Assembly: GCA_947494925.1 (NCBI GenBank)
Contig: CANLWS010000017.1
Coordinates: forward strand, 1 to 56,587
Source: an uncultured Alteromonadaceae bacterium
GTDB lineage: Bacteria > Pseudomonadota > Gammaproteobacteria > Enterobacterales > Alteromonadaceae
Reading direction: 5' to 3'
DNA: 56,587 nucleotides
Part shown: positions 8,821 through 17,755 of the stretch, piece after piece
Layout: the number at the start of each line of letters is the position of its first letter
How positions within the stretch are numbered: position 1 is the stretch's first letter
The notes under the pieces: generated by a model
The model's database searches: none
What the model saw: the letters and a program-made list of their open reading frames with translations, nothing else
What the model was told of the DNA's origin: nothing
Position numbers and translations under genes: made by a program

Positions 8821-9873
8821 ATGCGTTTTTCAACACTTGGAAGTAGTGGTCTTGAAGTATCAAGAGTTTGTCTTGGTTCAATGACCTGGGGACTGCAAAA
8901 TACTCAACAACAAGCCAACGAGCAGATTGACTATGCGTTGTCCCAGGGGATCAATTTTATTGATACTGCGGAAATGTACCCGGTTCCCCCTTCAGAGAAT
9001 ACTTATGGCGGTACCGAGTCAATCATTGGGAACTGGCTTGCCGAGAATTGCCGTCGGCGCAAAGACGTAATTATTGCCAGTAAAATTGCGGGCGCTGGCT
9101 TACCCTACATCCGTCAAGCCGGACCGATTAATGGGGATGCCATTATCCATTCAGTGGATGCATCCTTAAAACGTTTGCAAACAGACTACATTGATCTCTA
9201 TCAGTTACATTGGCCAAATAGAACATCCCCCCATTTTGGGAAACATTTTCCCGGAGAGGTGTCATTCAGCCAAGCTGATCCCGACAGTGAAACCAATACG
9301 ATGTTGGAGATTCTTCAGGCACTGGATGACTGTATCAAAGCGGGTAAGATTCGTTTTTGTGGCTTGTCTGACGATACGACCTGGGGCATAAATCAATACC
9401 TGAAACTCAGTGAAAAGCATGCATTACCCCGCATGGTGTCTATTCAGAATGAGTTTAACCTGCTGCACACAAAGGACTGGCCCTATTTAATTGAGAATTG
9501 TATTCATGAAGATATTGCCTTTCTACCATGGTCTCCCTTAGGCGGCGGAATGTTAAGTGGGAAATATCTGGATGGAAAGCGACCGCAAGGAAGTCGTTGG
9601 ACTATCAGTCAACGGATGGGATTGTTCCGTAACACAGAGCATTCTGAAGCCGCCATTAAAGGCTACAAATCAGTAGCTGAAAACCATGGCATTACGGCGG
9701 CACAACTGGCGCTTGCCTGGTGTGATCAAATTGATGGCGTGACATCAACCATTATTGGAGCCACATCAATGGCGCAACTAAAAGAAAACATCGAGGCATT
9801 TTCTTCACCATTAGCAGAGCAAGTGGTGAAAGAAACCATGCAGATATTTAAAGATTTTCCTGTGCCATTTTGA
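8821..9873 (+). CDS. tas: Aldo/keto reductase, Tas family
   Basis: A 350-residue (alpha/beta)8-barrel NADPH-dependent reductase. Catalytic residues of the family are visible: Asp and Tyr in 'FIDTAEMYPVPP', Lys in 'VIIASKIAG', and His in 'DLYQLHWPNR'. The insertion after 'EMYPVPPSENTYGGTE' and the 'QLHWPNRTSPHFGK' loop are typical of the E. coli Tas / YgdS group. Tas was described as complementing a tyrosine auxotroph, but its physiological substrate is unsettled. Monocistronic, ending 51 nt before the next start. Confidence 0.88.
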   Translation: MRFSTLGSSGLEVSRVCLGSMTWGLQNTQQQANEQIDYALSQGINFIDTAEMYPVPPSENTYGGTESIIGNWLAENCRRRKDVIIASKIAGAGLPYIRQAGPINGDAIIHSVDASLKRLQTDYIDLYQLHWPNRTSPHFGKHFPGEVSFSQADPDSETNTMLEILQALDDCIKAGKIRFCGLSDDTTWGINQYLKLSEKHALPRMVSIQNEFNLLHTKDWPYLIENCIHEDIAFLPWSPLGGGMLSGKYLDGKRPQGSRWTISQRMGLFRNTEHSEAAIKGYKSVAENHGITAAQLALAWCDQIDGVTSTIIGATSMAQLKENIEAFSSPLAEQVVKETMQIFKDFPVPF

Positions 9874-9924
9874 TGGAAAAAAATTGACATAATTAACGGT
9901 ATATACTGATTTAAAAGGGATTAA

Positions 9925-10494
9925 ATGATGAAGATTGTTAAGGGCTTAATTGCAGTTTGTTTATTAAATTCATTTTTTGTGAAAGGGAATACGGCAAATA
10001 ATGATGCAGAGCAACTCGAAGAAATCGAAACAATAGAGATTAGAGGTGTACGTCCTCTTTCCTTTTTTAAACAGCAGTTTGAGCTTTCTCGCATCGCTTT
10101 GTACGATGGCTTTAATCAATTGATTGAAGACCCGGACATGCATTTTGTGTGTAAACGGCAGAAGAGGAAAAACTCAAGACTTGTTGAAACAGGCTGTAAA
10201 CATGCTTTTTCAATCAGAATCAGCAGAGAACTTTTTGATATGGAAATGCGTTCTTCGGAAACCCTTATGGAGGGCCTGAGCATGGCATCTGCATCAACTC
10301 AGTTGGGGGTGTCGGAAATTGAAAAACTGACTAGTGAAAAAAATAAAATGCTTGTCAAACTGACGGAGGAAAATAAGGCATTTCAGCAAATGGTTGTCAA
10401 TTTCAATAAGGCTAAGTATTACTACGAAAAAGCCCATATCGATAAGTATGGTTCGCTGAGTAGATTCGCGAAAGGGGAAGAGAAAGAGGAATAG
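9925..10494 (+). CDS. Exported hypothetical protein (Alteromonadaceae type)
   Basis: A 189-residue protein with a cleavable signal peptide (residues 1-24, hydrophobic 'LIAVCLLNSFFV'). The mature N-terminus is 'IETIEIRGVRPLSFFKQQFE', followed by a region with two cysteines ('HFVCKRQKRKNSRLVETGCK') and a charged helical tail. The 'IEIRGxRPLSFF' opening resembles small secreted proteins I know from Alteromonas-like genomes and vaguely the plug-domain start of TonB receptors, but it is far too short to be a receptor. The two cysteines could form a disulfide. Function unknown. A strong terminator follows. Confidence 0.65.
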   Translation: MMKIVKGLIAVCLLNSFFVKGNTANNDAEQLEEIETIEIRGVRPLSFFKQQFELSRIALYDGFNQLIEDPDMHFVCKRQKRKNSRLVETGCKHAFSIRISRELFDMEMRSSETLMEGLSMASASTQLGVSEIEKLTSEKNKMLVKLTEENKAFQQMVVNFNKAKYYYEKAHIDKYGSLSRFAKGEEKEE

Positions 10495-10509
10495 ATGTTA
10501 TCGTGATAA

Positions 10510-10536
10510 GCCCGCTAAGGTAACTAGCGGGCGTTT
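10510..10536 (+). terminator. Rho-independent terminator
   Basis: A perfect 8-bp stem GCCCGCTA / TAGCGGGC with a 7-nt loop is followed by GTTT. It lies just after the exported hypothetical gene and before the converging peptidase gene. Confidence 0.75.
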
Positions 10537-10566
10537 AATCCAATTGAGAGCAAATAGTCAATTCAA

Positions 10567-12540
10567 TCAATCACCTATGTGTTTGCCCAAGAATGCCAAA
10601 ACTTTCTTGTACATTTTTAACCGGTCTTCCTGATCATAGACGCCATGACCACTTTGGCTGAACAACATGATTTCAGCAGGGTTTCCTGCTTTCTCCAGTT
10701 TAGTTTCTAACTGGTCGGTATTTTTAACTGATACTCGCTCGTCTTTTTCACCATGAATCAATAATACTTTGGCTTTGATTTTATCCGCGTGATTGACGGG
10801 AGAAAATTCATTCAATTCAGCCGGGTCGCGTCCTATCGCTTTTTCCAAATAGGCTTGTCCGCCATAATTTGTAGCAATATCACTATCTGTAAACATGTTA
10901 TTCAGATCATAAAGGCCAACTATGCCAACAGTACATTTGAACAAATCAGGAGCACGAACTACTGACATTAGTGCAGCGTATCCACCATAACTGCCACCAT
11001 AGGTACATATTTTTTCACCATCGACCATATTCTGTTCAACTGCCCAGGCAGTAGCGTCGAGTATGTCGTTAATCATAGTACCGCCCCATTGACGATGGCC
11101 CATCTCTAGAAAATCCTGACCATAACCGCCACTACCTCTGAAGTTTGGTTGCAAAACAGCGTAACCTTTATTGGCGAATAGCTGTACTTCGCTTTCGTAA
11201 TCCCAATGATCTCTGGGTCCATGGGGACCGCCGTGCAGCATGACTAACAATGGTGGCTTTTTATCACCCTCTTTTTTCGCAGGTAAAGTCAGGTAACCAT
11301 TGATTTCAGTTCCGTCTCTGGCACTTATCTTAATTGGTTGCTTAGGTTGTTGTGTACGTGGGTCAATCCACGAACGATTAGCCCATAAAAACGCTGCTTT
11401 ATTCGTTTTTGAATTAAAGGTGTAATATTCACCAGGGTTGACGTCACTACTCACATGTACCAGATGTAAATCGCCATCCTGACTGGAGCTGGTAATAAAT
11501 ACGTCCTGACCTTCAAAAGAGGCAGCCAGCATTTTATGCAGGTTTTTGGTCTTGCTTTTTATTTTTGCATAGTGGTATTTGGGTTTATTTGGATAAGAAA
11601 CAGCCATTACCGGCACTTCTGTTTCATGATCTCGCAGAATTCGCTCAACGTCAGTTGTTAAATCCTCGAACATCGGCGCGTAATTTCCGGTGGCAACATC
11701 CATCTCGTAGACTGTTCCCAGACCTTTTTCAGCTTCCCGGCCATACATATAGACCTTAGATAAGTCTTTGCTTAGCGAAAATGGTGTAAGCTCCTGTTCA
11801 ACATCGAACGCATTGCTGAGTTCTTGCCAATCATCGTCTTCATCTTTTCTGAAAGCAGTAAACAGATTGTTTTCGTCGTCACGCCAGCTGATAAAGTTTA
11901 TATTACCGTGTTTATCCGCAACCGCATGTGCTCTCGGGTAGGGGATGGTTTCAATTTTTTTCTTTTTGCCCGTATATACATTAAGTCTGCTAACTACAGC
12001 CGGTCTGACTCGATTATCGTAATACGTATTGCCTTTTAGCTGCCAGGGATACTCAATGATTAGTATGTACTTTTCCTGATCTTCCAGCAGGCTGAGAATT
12101 TCCTGACTGGCGTAGGAATTTTCTTTGTTTTTGATTCGGCTATTAGAACGGCTATCGTCCGCGCGATAACCATAGAGTTGTTTGTTTTGAGACCTGTCAA
12201 TATTGATCCCAAACAACTCACCGGTAGCAGACGGTGTGTCCAGTCCAGCACGCTTTTCAGCAAATTCGTATACGACTCTTTCATCGTTTACCCAGGTGAC
12301 TGAGTGAATAACATTGTTAGAGCCTGGTTTAACACCACCAATTATTTGGTTATCGCTGGCGCGCATTATCAGCAGAACAACGGTGTTCTCATTTCTGACT
12401 CGAGCGGCAAAGTGTTTGCCATCTGGAGAGAGTTTTAAATCAAGGTAATCACCGTGGTTACTAAAGGCTTCCACTGGTATATCGTTGGCCCACAGGCCAG
12501 GGGCAGTAAAAAACAATACTGCTAATAAGAGTTTTTTCAT
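10567..12540 (-). CDS. Secreted S9 family peptidase (prolyl oligopeptidase-like)
   Basis: A 657-residue exported serine peptidase. The signal peptide is residues 1-18 (ending 'GLWA'). The N-terminal half is a beta-propeller with 'SPDGKHFAARV'-type strands. The C-terminal alpha/beta-hydrolase domain has the oxyanion motif 'LVMLHGGPHGPRDHW', nucleophile Ser in 'GGSYGGYAAL' (GxSxGG), catalytic Asp in 'LIHGEKDERV' and His in 'SGHGVYDQ'. This matches the dipeptidyl/acyl-aminoacyl peptidase branch of S9. Probably periplasmic, hydrolysing short peptides after removal of N-terminal residues. It stands alone with a divergent intergenic region upstream. Confidence 0.88.
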   Translation of the reverse strand: MKKLLLAVLFFTAPGLWANDIPVEAFSNHGDYLDLKLSPDGKHFAARVRNENTVVLLIMRASDNQIIGGVKPGSNNVIHSVTWVNDERVVYEFAEKRAGLDTPSATGELFGINIDRSQNKQLYGYRADDSRSNSRIKNKENSYASQEILSLLEDQEKYILIIEYPWQLKGNTYYDNRVRPAVVSRLNVYTGKKKKIETIPYPRAHAVADKHGNINFISWRDDENNLFTAFRKDEDDDWQELSNAFDVEQELTPFSLSKDLSKVYMYGREAEKGLGTVYEMDVATGNYAPMFEDLTTDVERILRDHETEVPVMAVSYPNKPKYHYAKIKSKTKNLHKMLAASFEGQDVFITSSSQDGDLHLVHVSSDVNPGEYYTFNSKTNKAAFLWANRSWIDPRTQQPKQPIKISARDGTEINGYLTLPAKKEGDKKPPLLVMLHGGPHGPRDHWDYESEVQLFANKGYAVLQPNFRGSGGYGQDFLEMGHRQWGGTMINDILDATAWAVEQNMVDGEKICTYGGSYGGYAALMSVVRAPDLFKCTVGIVGLYDLNNMFTDSDIATNYGGQAYLEKAIGRDPAELNEFSPVNHADKIKAKVLLIHGEKDERVSVKNTDQLETKLEKAGNPAEIMLFSQSGHGVYDQEDRLKMYKKVLAFLGKHIGD

Positions 12541-12697
12541 TTTCCATTTCCACTGAATAATCAGTTATGCCTGTTCTGTCTTTAACTGCTTCCGGCAGCC
12601 ATTACTTCGAGACGCGAACCCGGTATTTTACACACACACTGTTACATTTGAAAGTATTGATAAGGTGTTCAATAAAGTAATAACCACAATTTAATTG

Positions 12698-12724
12698 TTG
12701 ACAAATTGCGTCGTAGAGTACAAA
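12698..12724 (+). promoter_or_regulatory. Candidate promoter for the MATE leader transcript
   Basis: A perfect -35 hexamer TTGACA (12698-12703) is followed at 15 nt by TACAAA and then an AT-rich stretch. The -10 match and spacing are not ideal, so only the -35 is convincing. It would start a transcript about 30 nt before the leader ORF. Confidence 0.4.
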
Positions 12725-12757
12725 TTATCCGTCCATTTAATTTCCGAGAGCAGGCAA

Positions 12758-12838
12758 ATGAACAATTCAAACAGCATCTTATTCGCTGATATTGCTACCA
12801 ACTTCTCGGTTATTTCTACCATTATCCCGACGGCTTAA
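12758..12838 (+). CDS. Putative 26-residue leader peptide upstream of MATE exporter
   Basis: A short frame encodes a peptide beginning MNNSNSILF and ending STIIPTA. GAGAG and AGG lie 3-8 nt before the ATG. Five of 26 residues are Ile and three are Thr, with the run 'ISTIIPT' close to the stop. Seven nt after the stop codon begins a pair of competing stem-loops (see the following entry). No homology is claimed. It is interpreted as a leader peptide because of its position, its size and the structure that follows it; it could also be a chance ORF. Confidence 0.4.
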   Translation: MNNSNSILFADIATNFSVISTIIPTA

Positions 12839-12844
12839 TTCCAG

Positions 12845-12897
12845 AAACCACCGAGTACTTTTTACTCTTACTGGTTTAATCACCAGATATTTTTATT
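12845..12897 (+). promoter_or_regulatory. Candidate transcription attenuator before MATE gene
   Basis: Two hairpins share sequence. One pairs AAACCA (12845-12850) with TGGTTT (12872-12877), capped by GAGTA/TACTC. The other pairs CTGGT (12871-12875) with ACCAG (12882-12886) and is followed by ATATTTTTATT, as in a weak intrinsic terminator. They cannot form together. The first strand begins 7 nt after the leader stop codon, where a terminating ribosome would cover it. The terminator stem is only 5 bp, so this remains a hypothesis. Confidence 0.4.
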
Positions 12898-12955
12898 AAA
12901 TTTATGGGCGTTTGCCCGCATATTCGTTGTTGATCATGGATCCAGGATCTGTGCA

Positions 12956-14386
12956 TTGGCAGCTATGGAATTTCAAATGGCTGAACAATTACAACAAAGA
13001 CCCAGTCTATGGGCACTTTTTAAACAAGCGTTATCTGGGAACAATCAACAGGACTTTACCAAAGGTTCCATTGGCGTCGCAGCCTTTCTTCTCGCGGTAC
13101 CTATGGTATTGGAAATGGCGATGGAGTCGGTATTTGCGATAGTTGATATCTTTTTCGTATCTGCCCTGGGTTATGAGGCTGTAACGGTAGTGGGATTAAC
13201 CGAAGCCGTGTTAACTATTCTCTATGCTATTGCGATAGGGTTGAGCATGGGTGTCACTGCTATGGTTGCACGCCGAATCGGTGAAGGCGATCCGGAAAAG
13301 GCCAATCAGGTTGCAGGGCAAGCTTTGTGGATTGGATTCTTCGTAGCCATGCTGGTGGCTGCTGTCGGGTTAAGTTTTGCAGACGACATATTGAGACTGA
13401 TGGGCGCCGAAGCAGCCGTATTGGAAATTGGCAAGAACTACACAATGATAATGTTGTGTGGTTCGATTACGATTTTGTATTTATTCCTGATCAACGCCAT
13501 TTTCAGAGGGGCTGGTGATGCCACCATCGCTATGCGTTCTTTGTGGCTGGCAAATGGCATCAACATCGTTCTTGATCCCATCCTGATTTTCGGGCTGGGG
13601 CCTTTCCCGGAAATGGGAGTAACGGGTGCTGCTGTTGCTACCACTATTGGCAGAGGTATTGGTGTTATATATCAGTTGTATCACCTGCGGGGTCACGCAA
13701 GCCGGATTAAGGTCAGCCTGGCACATTTACGGCCTGCATTTTCATTGATGTTGGATCTGTTGAAGGTCTCGTTAGGTGGAATACTGCAATTTCTGATTGC
13801 AACGGCGAGTTGGGTGGTGTTGGTGAGAATAGTGTCAACGTATGGTAGTGCTGCTGTGGCAGGATACACAATCGCAATTCGCGTGATCATTTTTACTATC
13901 TTACCAGCGTGGGGAATGGCAAATGCAGTCGCCACACTAGTGGGCCAAAATCTCGGGGCAGGTAAACCTGAACGGGCAGAAGAGTCTGTTTGGAAAGTCG
14001 CCAAGTACAACGTCTACTTTATGTTGATTGTGGCGGTTGTCTTTATCGGGTTTGCAGAGTTTATTATTGGCTTTTTCACTCAGGATCCTTTGGTTATCCA
14101 ATATGGTGTGGACTGCCTGCGTTTTATTGCCTATGGATATGGGTTTTATGGCGTTGGCATGATAGTGGTGCAGGCATTCAACGGAGCGGGTGACACCATG
14201 ACACCAACGAAAATTAACTTCGTATGTTTCTGGATGATACAGATACCTATCGCTTATATTTTGGCGAAAACTTTATCTTTGGGTCCGACCGGCGTATTTG
14301 TTGCGGTGACGATCGCTGAATCCATGATTGCGATTGTGGGTATTACTATTTTCCGCCGAGGAGTTTGGAAAACTAAAACGGTGTGA
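12956..14386 (+). CDS. MATE family multidrug/Na+ (H+) exporter
   Basis: A 476-residue polytopic inner-membrane protein with the twelve hydrophobic segments of the MATE family, arranged as two six-helix halves. Recognisable elements are 'LAVPMVLEMAMESVFAIVDIFFV' in helix 1, 'GLTEAVLTILYAIAIGLSMGVTAMVARRIGEGD' (here split by short loops), and the second-half repeat 'WGMANAVATLVGQNLGAGKPERAEES'. MATE proteins extrude cationic or amphiphilic compounds using Na+ or H+. A TTG start is taken at 12956 because AGGA lies 8 nt before it; ATG 12965 is the alternative. An unusually long 5' region with a leader ORF and hairpins precedes it. Confidence 0.88.
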   Translation: MAAMEFQMAEQLQQRPSLWALFKQALSGNNQQDFTKGSIGVAAFLLAVPMVLEMAMESVFAIVDIFFVSALGYEAVTVVGLTEAVLTILYAIAIGLSMGVTAMVARRIGEGDPEKANQVAGQALWIGFFVAMLVAAVGLSFADDILRLMGAEAAVLEIGKNYTMIMLCGSITILYLFLINAIFRGAGDATIAMRSLWLANGINIVLDPILIFGLGPFPEMGVTGAAVATTIGRGIGVIYQLYHLRGHASRIKVSLAHLRPAFSLMLDLLKVSLGGILQFLIATASWVVLVRIVSTYGSAAVAGYTIAIRVIIFTILPAWGMANAVATLVGQNLGAGKPERAEESVWKVAKYNVYFMLIVAVVFIGFAEFIIGFFTQDPLVIQYGVDCLRFIAYGYGFYGVGMIVVQAFNGAGDTMTPTKINFVCFWMIQIPIAYILAKTLSLGPTGVFVAVTIAESMIAIVGITIFRRGVWKTKTV

Positions 14387-14397
14387 ACTATCAAGAG

Positions 14398-14419
14398 CGG
14401 CTGTTACGGCAGCCGTTTT
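14398..14419 (+). terminator. Terminator of MATE gene
   Basis: A 6-bp GC-rich stem CGGCTG / CAGCCG with a 6-nt loop is followed by TTTTA, 12 nt after the MATE stop codon. Confidence 0.65.
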
Positions 14420-14539
14420 ACTTTTCCTATCAAATACCACTTGCCAACCTAAAGTAACCGTTCGCGTACAAAAGGGTGACCGGTTGTAAAATTCCTATAG
14501 CTTGAAGTCTGACGAAGCAAACTAATTGGACTTCCATTT

Positions 14540-15280
14540 ATGCACCTTATCAAGCTCAGTTTATTGTTCACCCTGTTTAGTATTAGTAGTGGCTGCTCTG
14601 CTTCAGAAGCACCCGAACCTATTTTCACAAAAGTGCTTCCCGGACATGCTGACAATGTCATTGAACGTATAAGTTCTCACCAAGTGGTTTATAAGAAAAT
14701 GGGCAACAGTATGCGCTACAACATGCAAATGACGGAGCGAAATGGGCGGCCCGTTTATTTGTTGGAAATCTATTTCAACCCTCAGCCAGACAGTACACCC
14801 GACAAAATTTACCTTAACCCGAATACTCTGGCATTCGTCGAAAGAGATCTTGTATTGCAGGCCTACCAGATTAATGTGACTTATCATGATGGTCTGTTTA
14901 GCGGAAAGCTAATGCCTACTAAAGGTTCTGACTATACGGAAGTAATTTACAACAAGCGTTATCCACATGATGCATATGAACCAGCGGTGATTAACTATGC
15001 TATTTCTGTGCTACCCCTTAAATCCGGCTACAAAGCGTCGGTCCCTGTTTTTGACTTAAATGACGGTTCACAGTTGCTGTGGTCGAATATTGAAGTTAAA
15101 GGTCGTGAGACCATTAAAATAGGCGAACACAGGTTTGATACCTGGAAAGTGGAATCCAAGGGGATCCGAGACAAAACAATTTGGGTGAGTGTTGATAAAC
15201 CTTACGCGGTTAAGATGGAAACGAAGGGAAATATGGGGAGTTGGTTAATTGACCCGGATAGCATCATGCTTGTTCGGTAA
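14540..15280 (+). CDS. DUF3108-like exported (lipo)protein
   Basis: A 246-residue exported protein. The N-terminus 'LLFTLFSISSGCSASEA' can be read as a lipoprotein signal with Cys at residue 19 or as an ordinary signal peptide. The mature part looks like DUF3108: long beta strands with 'DGLFSGKLMP', 'INYAISVLPLKSGYKASVPVFD' and a late 'TIWVSVDKPYAVKMETKGNMGSW'. In that family a periplasmic beta-barrel-like fold is expected, with unknown ligand. It is 19 nt upstream of the LytTR regulator gene and probably in one operon with it. Confidence 0.7.
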   Translation: MHLIKLSLLFTLFSISSGCSASEAPEPIFTKVLPGHADNVIERISSHQVVYKKMGNSMRYNMQMTERNGRPVYLLEIYFNPQPDSTPDKIYLNPNTLAFVERDLVLQAYQINVTYHDGLFSGKLMPTKGSDYTEVIYNKRYPHDAYEPAVINYAISVLPLKSGYKASVPVFDLNDGSQLLWSNIEVKGRETIKIGEHRFDTWKVESKGIRDKTIWVSVDKPYAVKMETKGNMGSWLIDPDSIMLVR

Positions 15281-15299
15281 CCATTCATAGGAGACGTAA

Positions 15300-16181
15300 G
15301 TGAAACTTGTCAACTGGCACTGGGTGATTGCAGGTATTTTGACAGCTACCCTGTTAGCCGTGTCACAGGTTTATACAAGCTGGCAAAGGGTCAGCCCGGA
15401 TTGGCAACGGGAAATTTCATTTATTGCCTACTCAGCCAATGTGTTATTTAGTTATCTGGTGTGGGTAGTGCTGGCGGTGCTGATCAATTGGTTACGTCTG
15501 AAAATCCCCCCTTTTACTCACAAACAAAAGTCTTGGTTTGGATGGCATGCCGGACTTTCTTGCGTTATCGGAATAGGACATTTGTTTTTAGACTCCATAC
15601 TGCTTTGCGCGGTGTTCGGATTTGAAATTGATTTTCTGTCTACTTTTACAGAAAAGCTTTTACGCTGGTTACCCTACGAAATCTTAGCTTATTGGGCATG
15701 TCTTGGCCTTTTACAAGCTCTATCGGGACGTTTTGGCCAGCAAATTGACAGCAGCTCAGAAACAAAAGCTTTTGTTAATAAAATACCGGTTAAGTTCCAG
15801 GAGCAAAGCCTGTTGCTAGATATCGACGATATTGAGTCAGTTGAAGCCTATGATAACTACGTATTTATTTACACCACCGCGCAACGCTATTTGTTAAAGC
15901 GCACAATGCTGCAAATGGCCTGTGATCTGGATGCTAAGAAGTTTGTTCGTGTGCATCGTTCAACCCTGGTGAATTTGTATAAAGTTATCGCTTTCAGCAC
16001 CTTACCTAACGGACAACTAAGTCTTACCCTGGAGAGTGGTAAAAATGTGGTGGTCAGCAGACGCAACAAGCGGGATATAAATGCCAGATTAAAACATTCT
16101 CTTTACCAGCCAGGTCAGCGCAGCAGGATTGACATCAAGTCTGCGGATCTGGGTGATTCATCTTTCCAGCCGTTAAGATAA
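15300..16181 (+). CDS. Membrane-anchored LytTR transcriptional regulator
   Basis: A 293-residue protein with four membrane helices (about residues 8-25, 40-60, 80-105 and 115-140) joined to a C-terminal LytTR DNA-binding domain (about 165-265). Typical LytTR features are 'LLLDIDDIESVEAYDNYVFIYT', 'YLLKRTMLQMA' and 'FVRVHRSTLVNLYKVIAF'. There is no phospho-receiver domain, so the membrane part is the likely sensor, as in the Alteromonadales 'LytTR plus 4TM' group. A GTG start is used, with AGGAG 6 nt upstream. The 3' end overlaps the convergent serine hydrolase gene by 67 nt. Target genes unknown; the DUF3108 gene before it is the first candidate. Confidence 0.8.
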   Translation: MKLVNWHWVIAGILTATLLAVSQVYTSWQRVSPDWQREISFIAYSANVLFSYLVWVVLAVLINWLRLKIPPFTHKQKSWFGWHAGLSCVIGIGHLFLDSILLCAVFGFEIDFLSTFTEKLLRWLPYEILAYWACLGLLQALSGRFGQQIDSSSETKAFVNKIPVKFQEQSLLLDIDDIESVEAYDNYVFIYTTAQRYLLKRTMLQMACDLDAKKFVRVHRSTLVNLYKVIAFSTLPNGQLSLTLESGKNVVVSRRNKRDINARLKHSLYQPGQRSRIDIKSADLGDSSFQPLR

Positions 16182-17677
16182 TGGCCCACCAATTTACCCG
16201 GCTGGCCTTTGTCGTCCAAGACTACTTCGAGCCTGAATCCCAGCACAGATTCAATAATGAACAAATTTATTTTTATTTGAATCAGTTTACGTTGGTTACC
16301 CTTGTTACGTTGATAAAAGAGTGAGTCGCCCACACGGATAATATTTCTGGGACCGTAGTGACCTGGAAACAATGCCAATTGTCGTTCTGTTAAAGGTGCC
16401 GGTTTATTCGTCGCATATTCCCTTTCCTGCAGCCACTTAATTCGGCGGGCCAAAACTTCGTTGTCCGGGTCCTCCTCAAGAGCGCGTGTGAAAAATTTTG
16501 CAGCTTTTTGCACATCCTTTATTGCTTCAGCCTGATAACCTTTGAGTTTATCTGACCAGCCGGGGGAGCGGATGGATTCATAATTTAACCATTTAAAGGT
16601 TGGTTTCATGTCAGCTAATAGAAACTTAGCCAAGGGGCCAGCCATCGCTAGCCCATTTTGACTGTTGGTGAGCAGTACGAATGCATTTTGCTTATCTGGA
16701 TTCATTGCGACGAATGCCCTGAATACGCCGTTGTCACCCCAATGCCAAATCAGGCTGCCGCCGGTCGATTGCTGTACTCCCCAACCTAACCCCCAACCAA
16801 CCGTGCCTGCTGAGTCAGGTTGTAACTCAGCACCACGTTCGTCCCCTTTCAAGTAAACACTTGGTTGCAGGGCGGTTCTGAATAGTTGATCGCCATCTTT
16901 GTATCGTCGCATCCAGGCTTTTACAAAAAGTGCAAAATCCCCTGCCGTGGTGTGTAAGCTGGAGGCAGCGTTGGGCTCAGGAATTCTTCTCGACACTACC
17001 CGATTGGCCTGATCATGTCCCTTTGAAAGGGAAAACATCTCGTCTGTGTCCCAACTAAAACGACTATTTTTCATGCCCAGTGGCCCAAACACTTCTCGTT
17101 GCGCAAGTTCTGGCAACGTTAGCCCGGTGAGCTGTTCTAATACTTTCTGGAGATACAGGTAACCTTCACCAGAGTAACCAAAATCTGTGCCTGGTGTGAA
17201 TTGGAACTCTAGTGATTCTCCGCCCCAGTTTGGCAGACCTGTTTGGTGGGATAACACTGTTCTCGCAGTGAGATGTTTTGCCAGAGCTTGATCGTGAAAT
17301 CGTGGATAAGGAAGATATTCAACTAACGGTTTATCCAGAGAAATCATCCTGCGCTCGGCAAGATTAAGTACGATGAAAGTAAACAGGGGCTTGCTGAGAG
17401 AGGCCGCTTCAAAAACGGTGCTTTGTGATACAGGGGTTTTTTCATCATTGTTCAAATAGCCATAGGCTTTACTGGGTTGAACACTACCATTTTCAATGGT
17501 CGAGAGAGAAATTCCAGGTACGCTGGCCTCGCCCATTAAATACGAGATGCAGGCATCCAGGTTAAGATTTGCCGCACTTGCGGCCGCTTGGCCTATAGCG
17601 ACAAAAGGAAATACTAAGGCTGCGAATGGTAGAATGAAAAGCAGGCGTAGTTGATGATCTCGGGTTCGGGGTTGCAT
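16115..17677 (-). CDS. Exported serine beta-lactamase-like hydrolase with TPR-like C-terminal region
   Basis: A 520-residue exported protein of the class C beta-lactamase/D-aminopeptidase (PF00144) family. The signal region is residues 1-34. The catalytic SxxK is in 'EAASLSKPLFTF'; the second motif is 'YSGEGYLYLQ', Y-S-G rather than the usual Y-x-N; the third is 'WHWGDNGVF' (HxG). After residue 395 comes a helical unit resembling one TPR ('AAKFFTRALEEDPDNEVLARR') and a DUF3471-like beta domain. Such proteins are usually esterases or peptidases, not resistance enzymes. Its 3' end overlaps the LytTR gene on the other strand. Confidence 0.82.
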   Translation of the reverse strand: MQPRTRDHQLRLLFILPFAALVFPFVAIGQAAASAANLNLDACISYLMGEASVPGISLSTIENGSVQPSKAYGYLNNDEKTPVSQSTVFEAASLSKPLFTFIVLNLAERRMISLDKPLVEYLPYPRFHDQALAKHLTARTVLSHQTGLPNWGGESLEFQFTPGTDFGYSGEGYLYLQKVLEQLTGLTLPELAQREVFGPLGMKNSRFSWDTDEMFSLSKGHDQANRVVSRRIPEPNAASSLHTTAGDFALFVKAWMRRYKDGDQLFRTALQPSVYLKGDERGAELQPDSAGTVGWGLGWGVQQSTGGSLIWHWGDNGVFRAFVAMNPDKQNAFVLLTNSQNGLAMAGPLAKFLLADMKPTFKWLNYESIRSPGWSDKLKGYQAEAIKDVQKAAKFFTRALEEDPDNEVLARRIKWLQEREYATNKPAPLTERQLALFPGHYGPRNIIRVGDSLFYQRNKGNQRKLIQIKINLFIIESVLGFRLEVVLDDKGQPGKLVGHYLNGWKDESPRSADLMSILLR

Positions 17678-17755
17678 CAGACATTCACGGTGAAAGGGTA
17701 TCTTTCAGTTAAGTCGAGTCTGGATCTTAAAAAGTTTAAATCAATTTTAATTTTT

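Noticed and set aside
9925..10494. Fragment of a TonB-dependent receptor plug
   Set aside because: The 'IEIRGxRP' start is suggestive, but the rest has no plug or barrel features and the gene has its own signal peptide and terminator.
16115..17677. Beta-lactamase resistance gene
   Set aside because: SxxK and HxG are present, but the second motif is YSG rather than YxN and the chain has long extra C-terminal domains, as in esterase/peptidase-like relatives.
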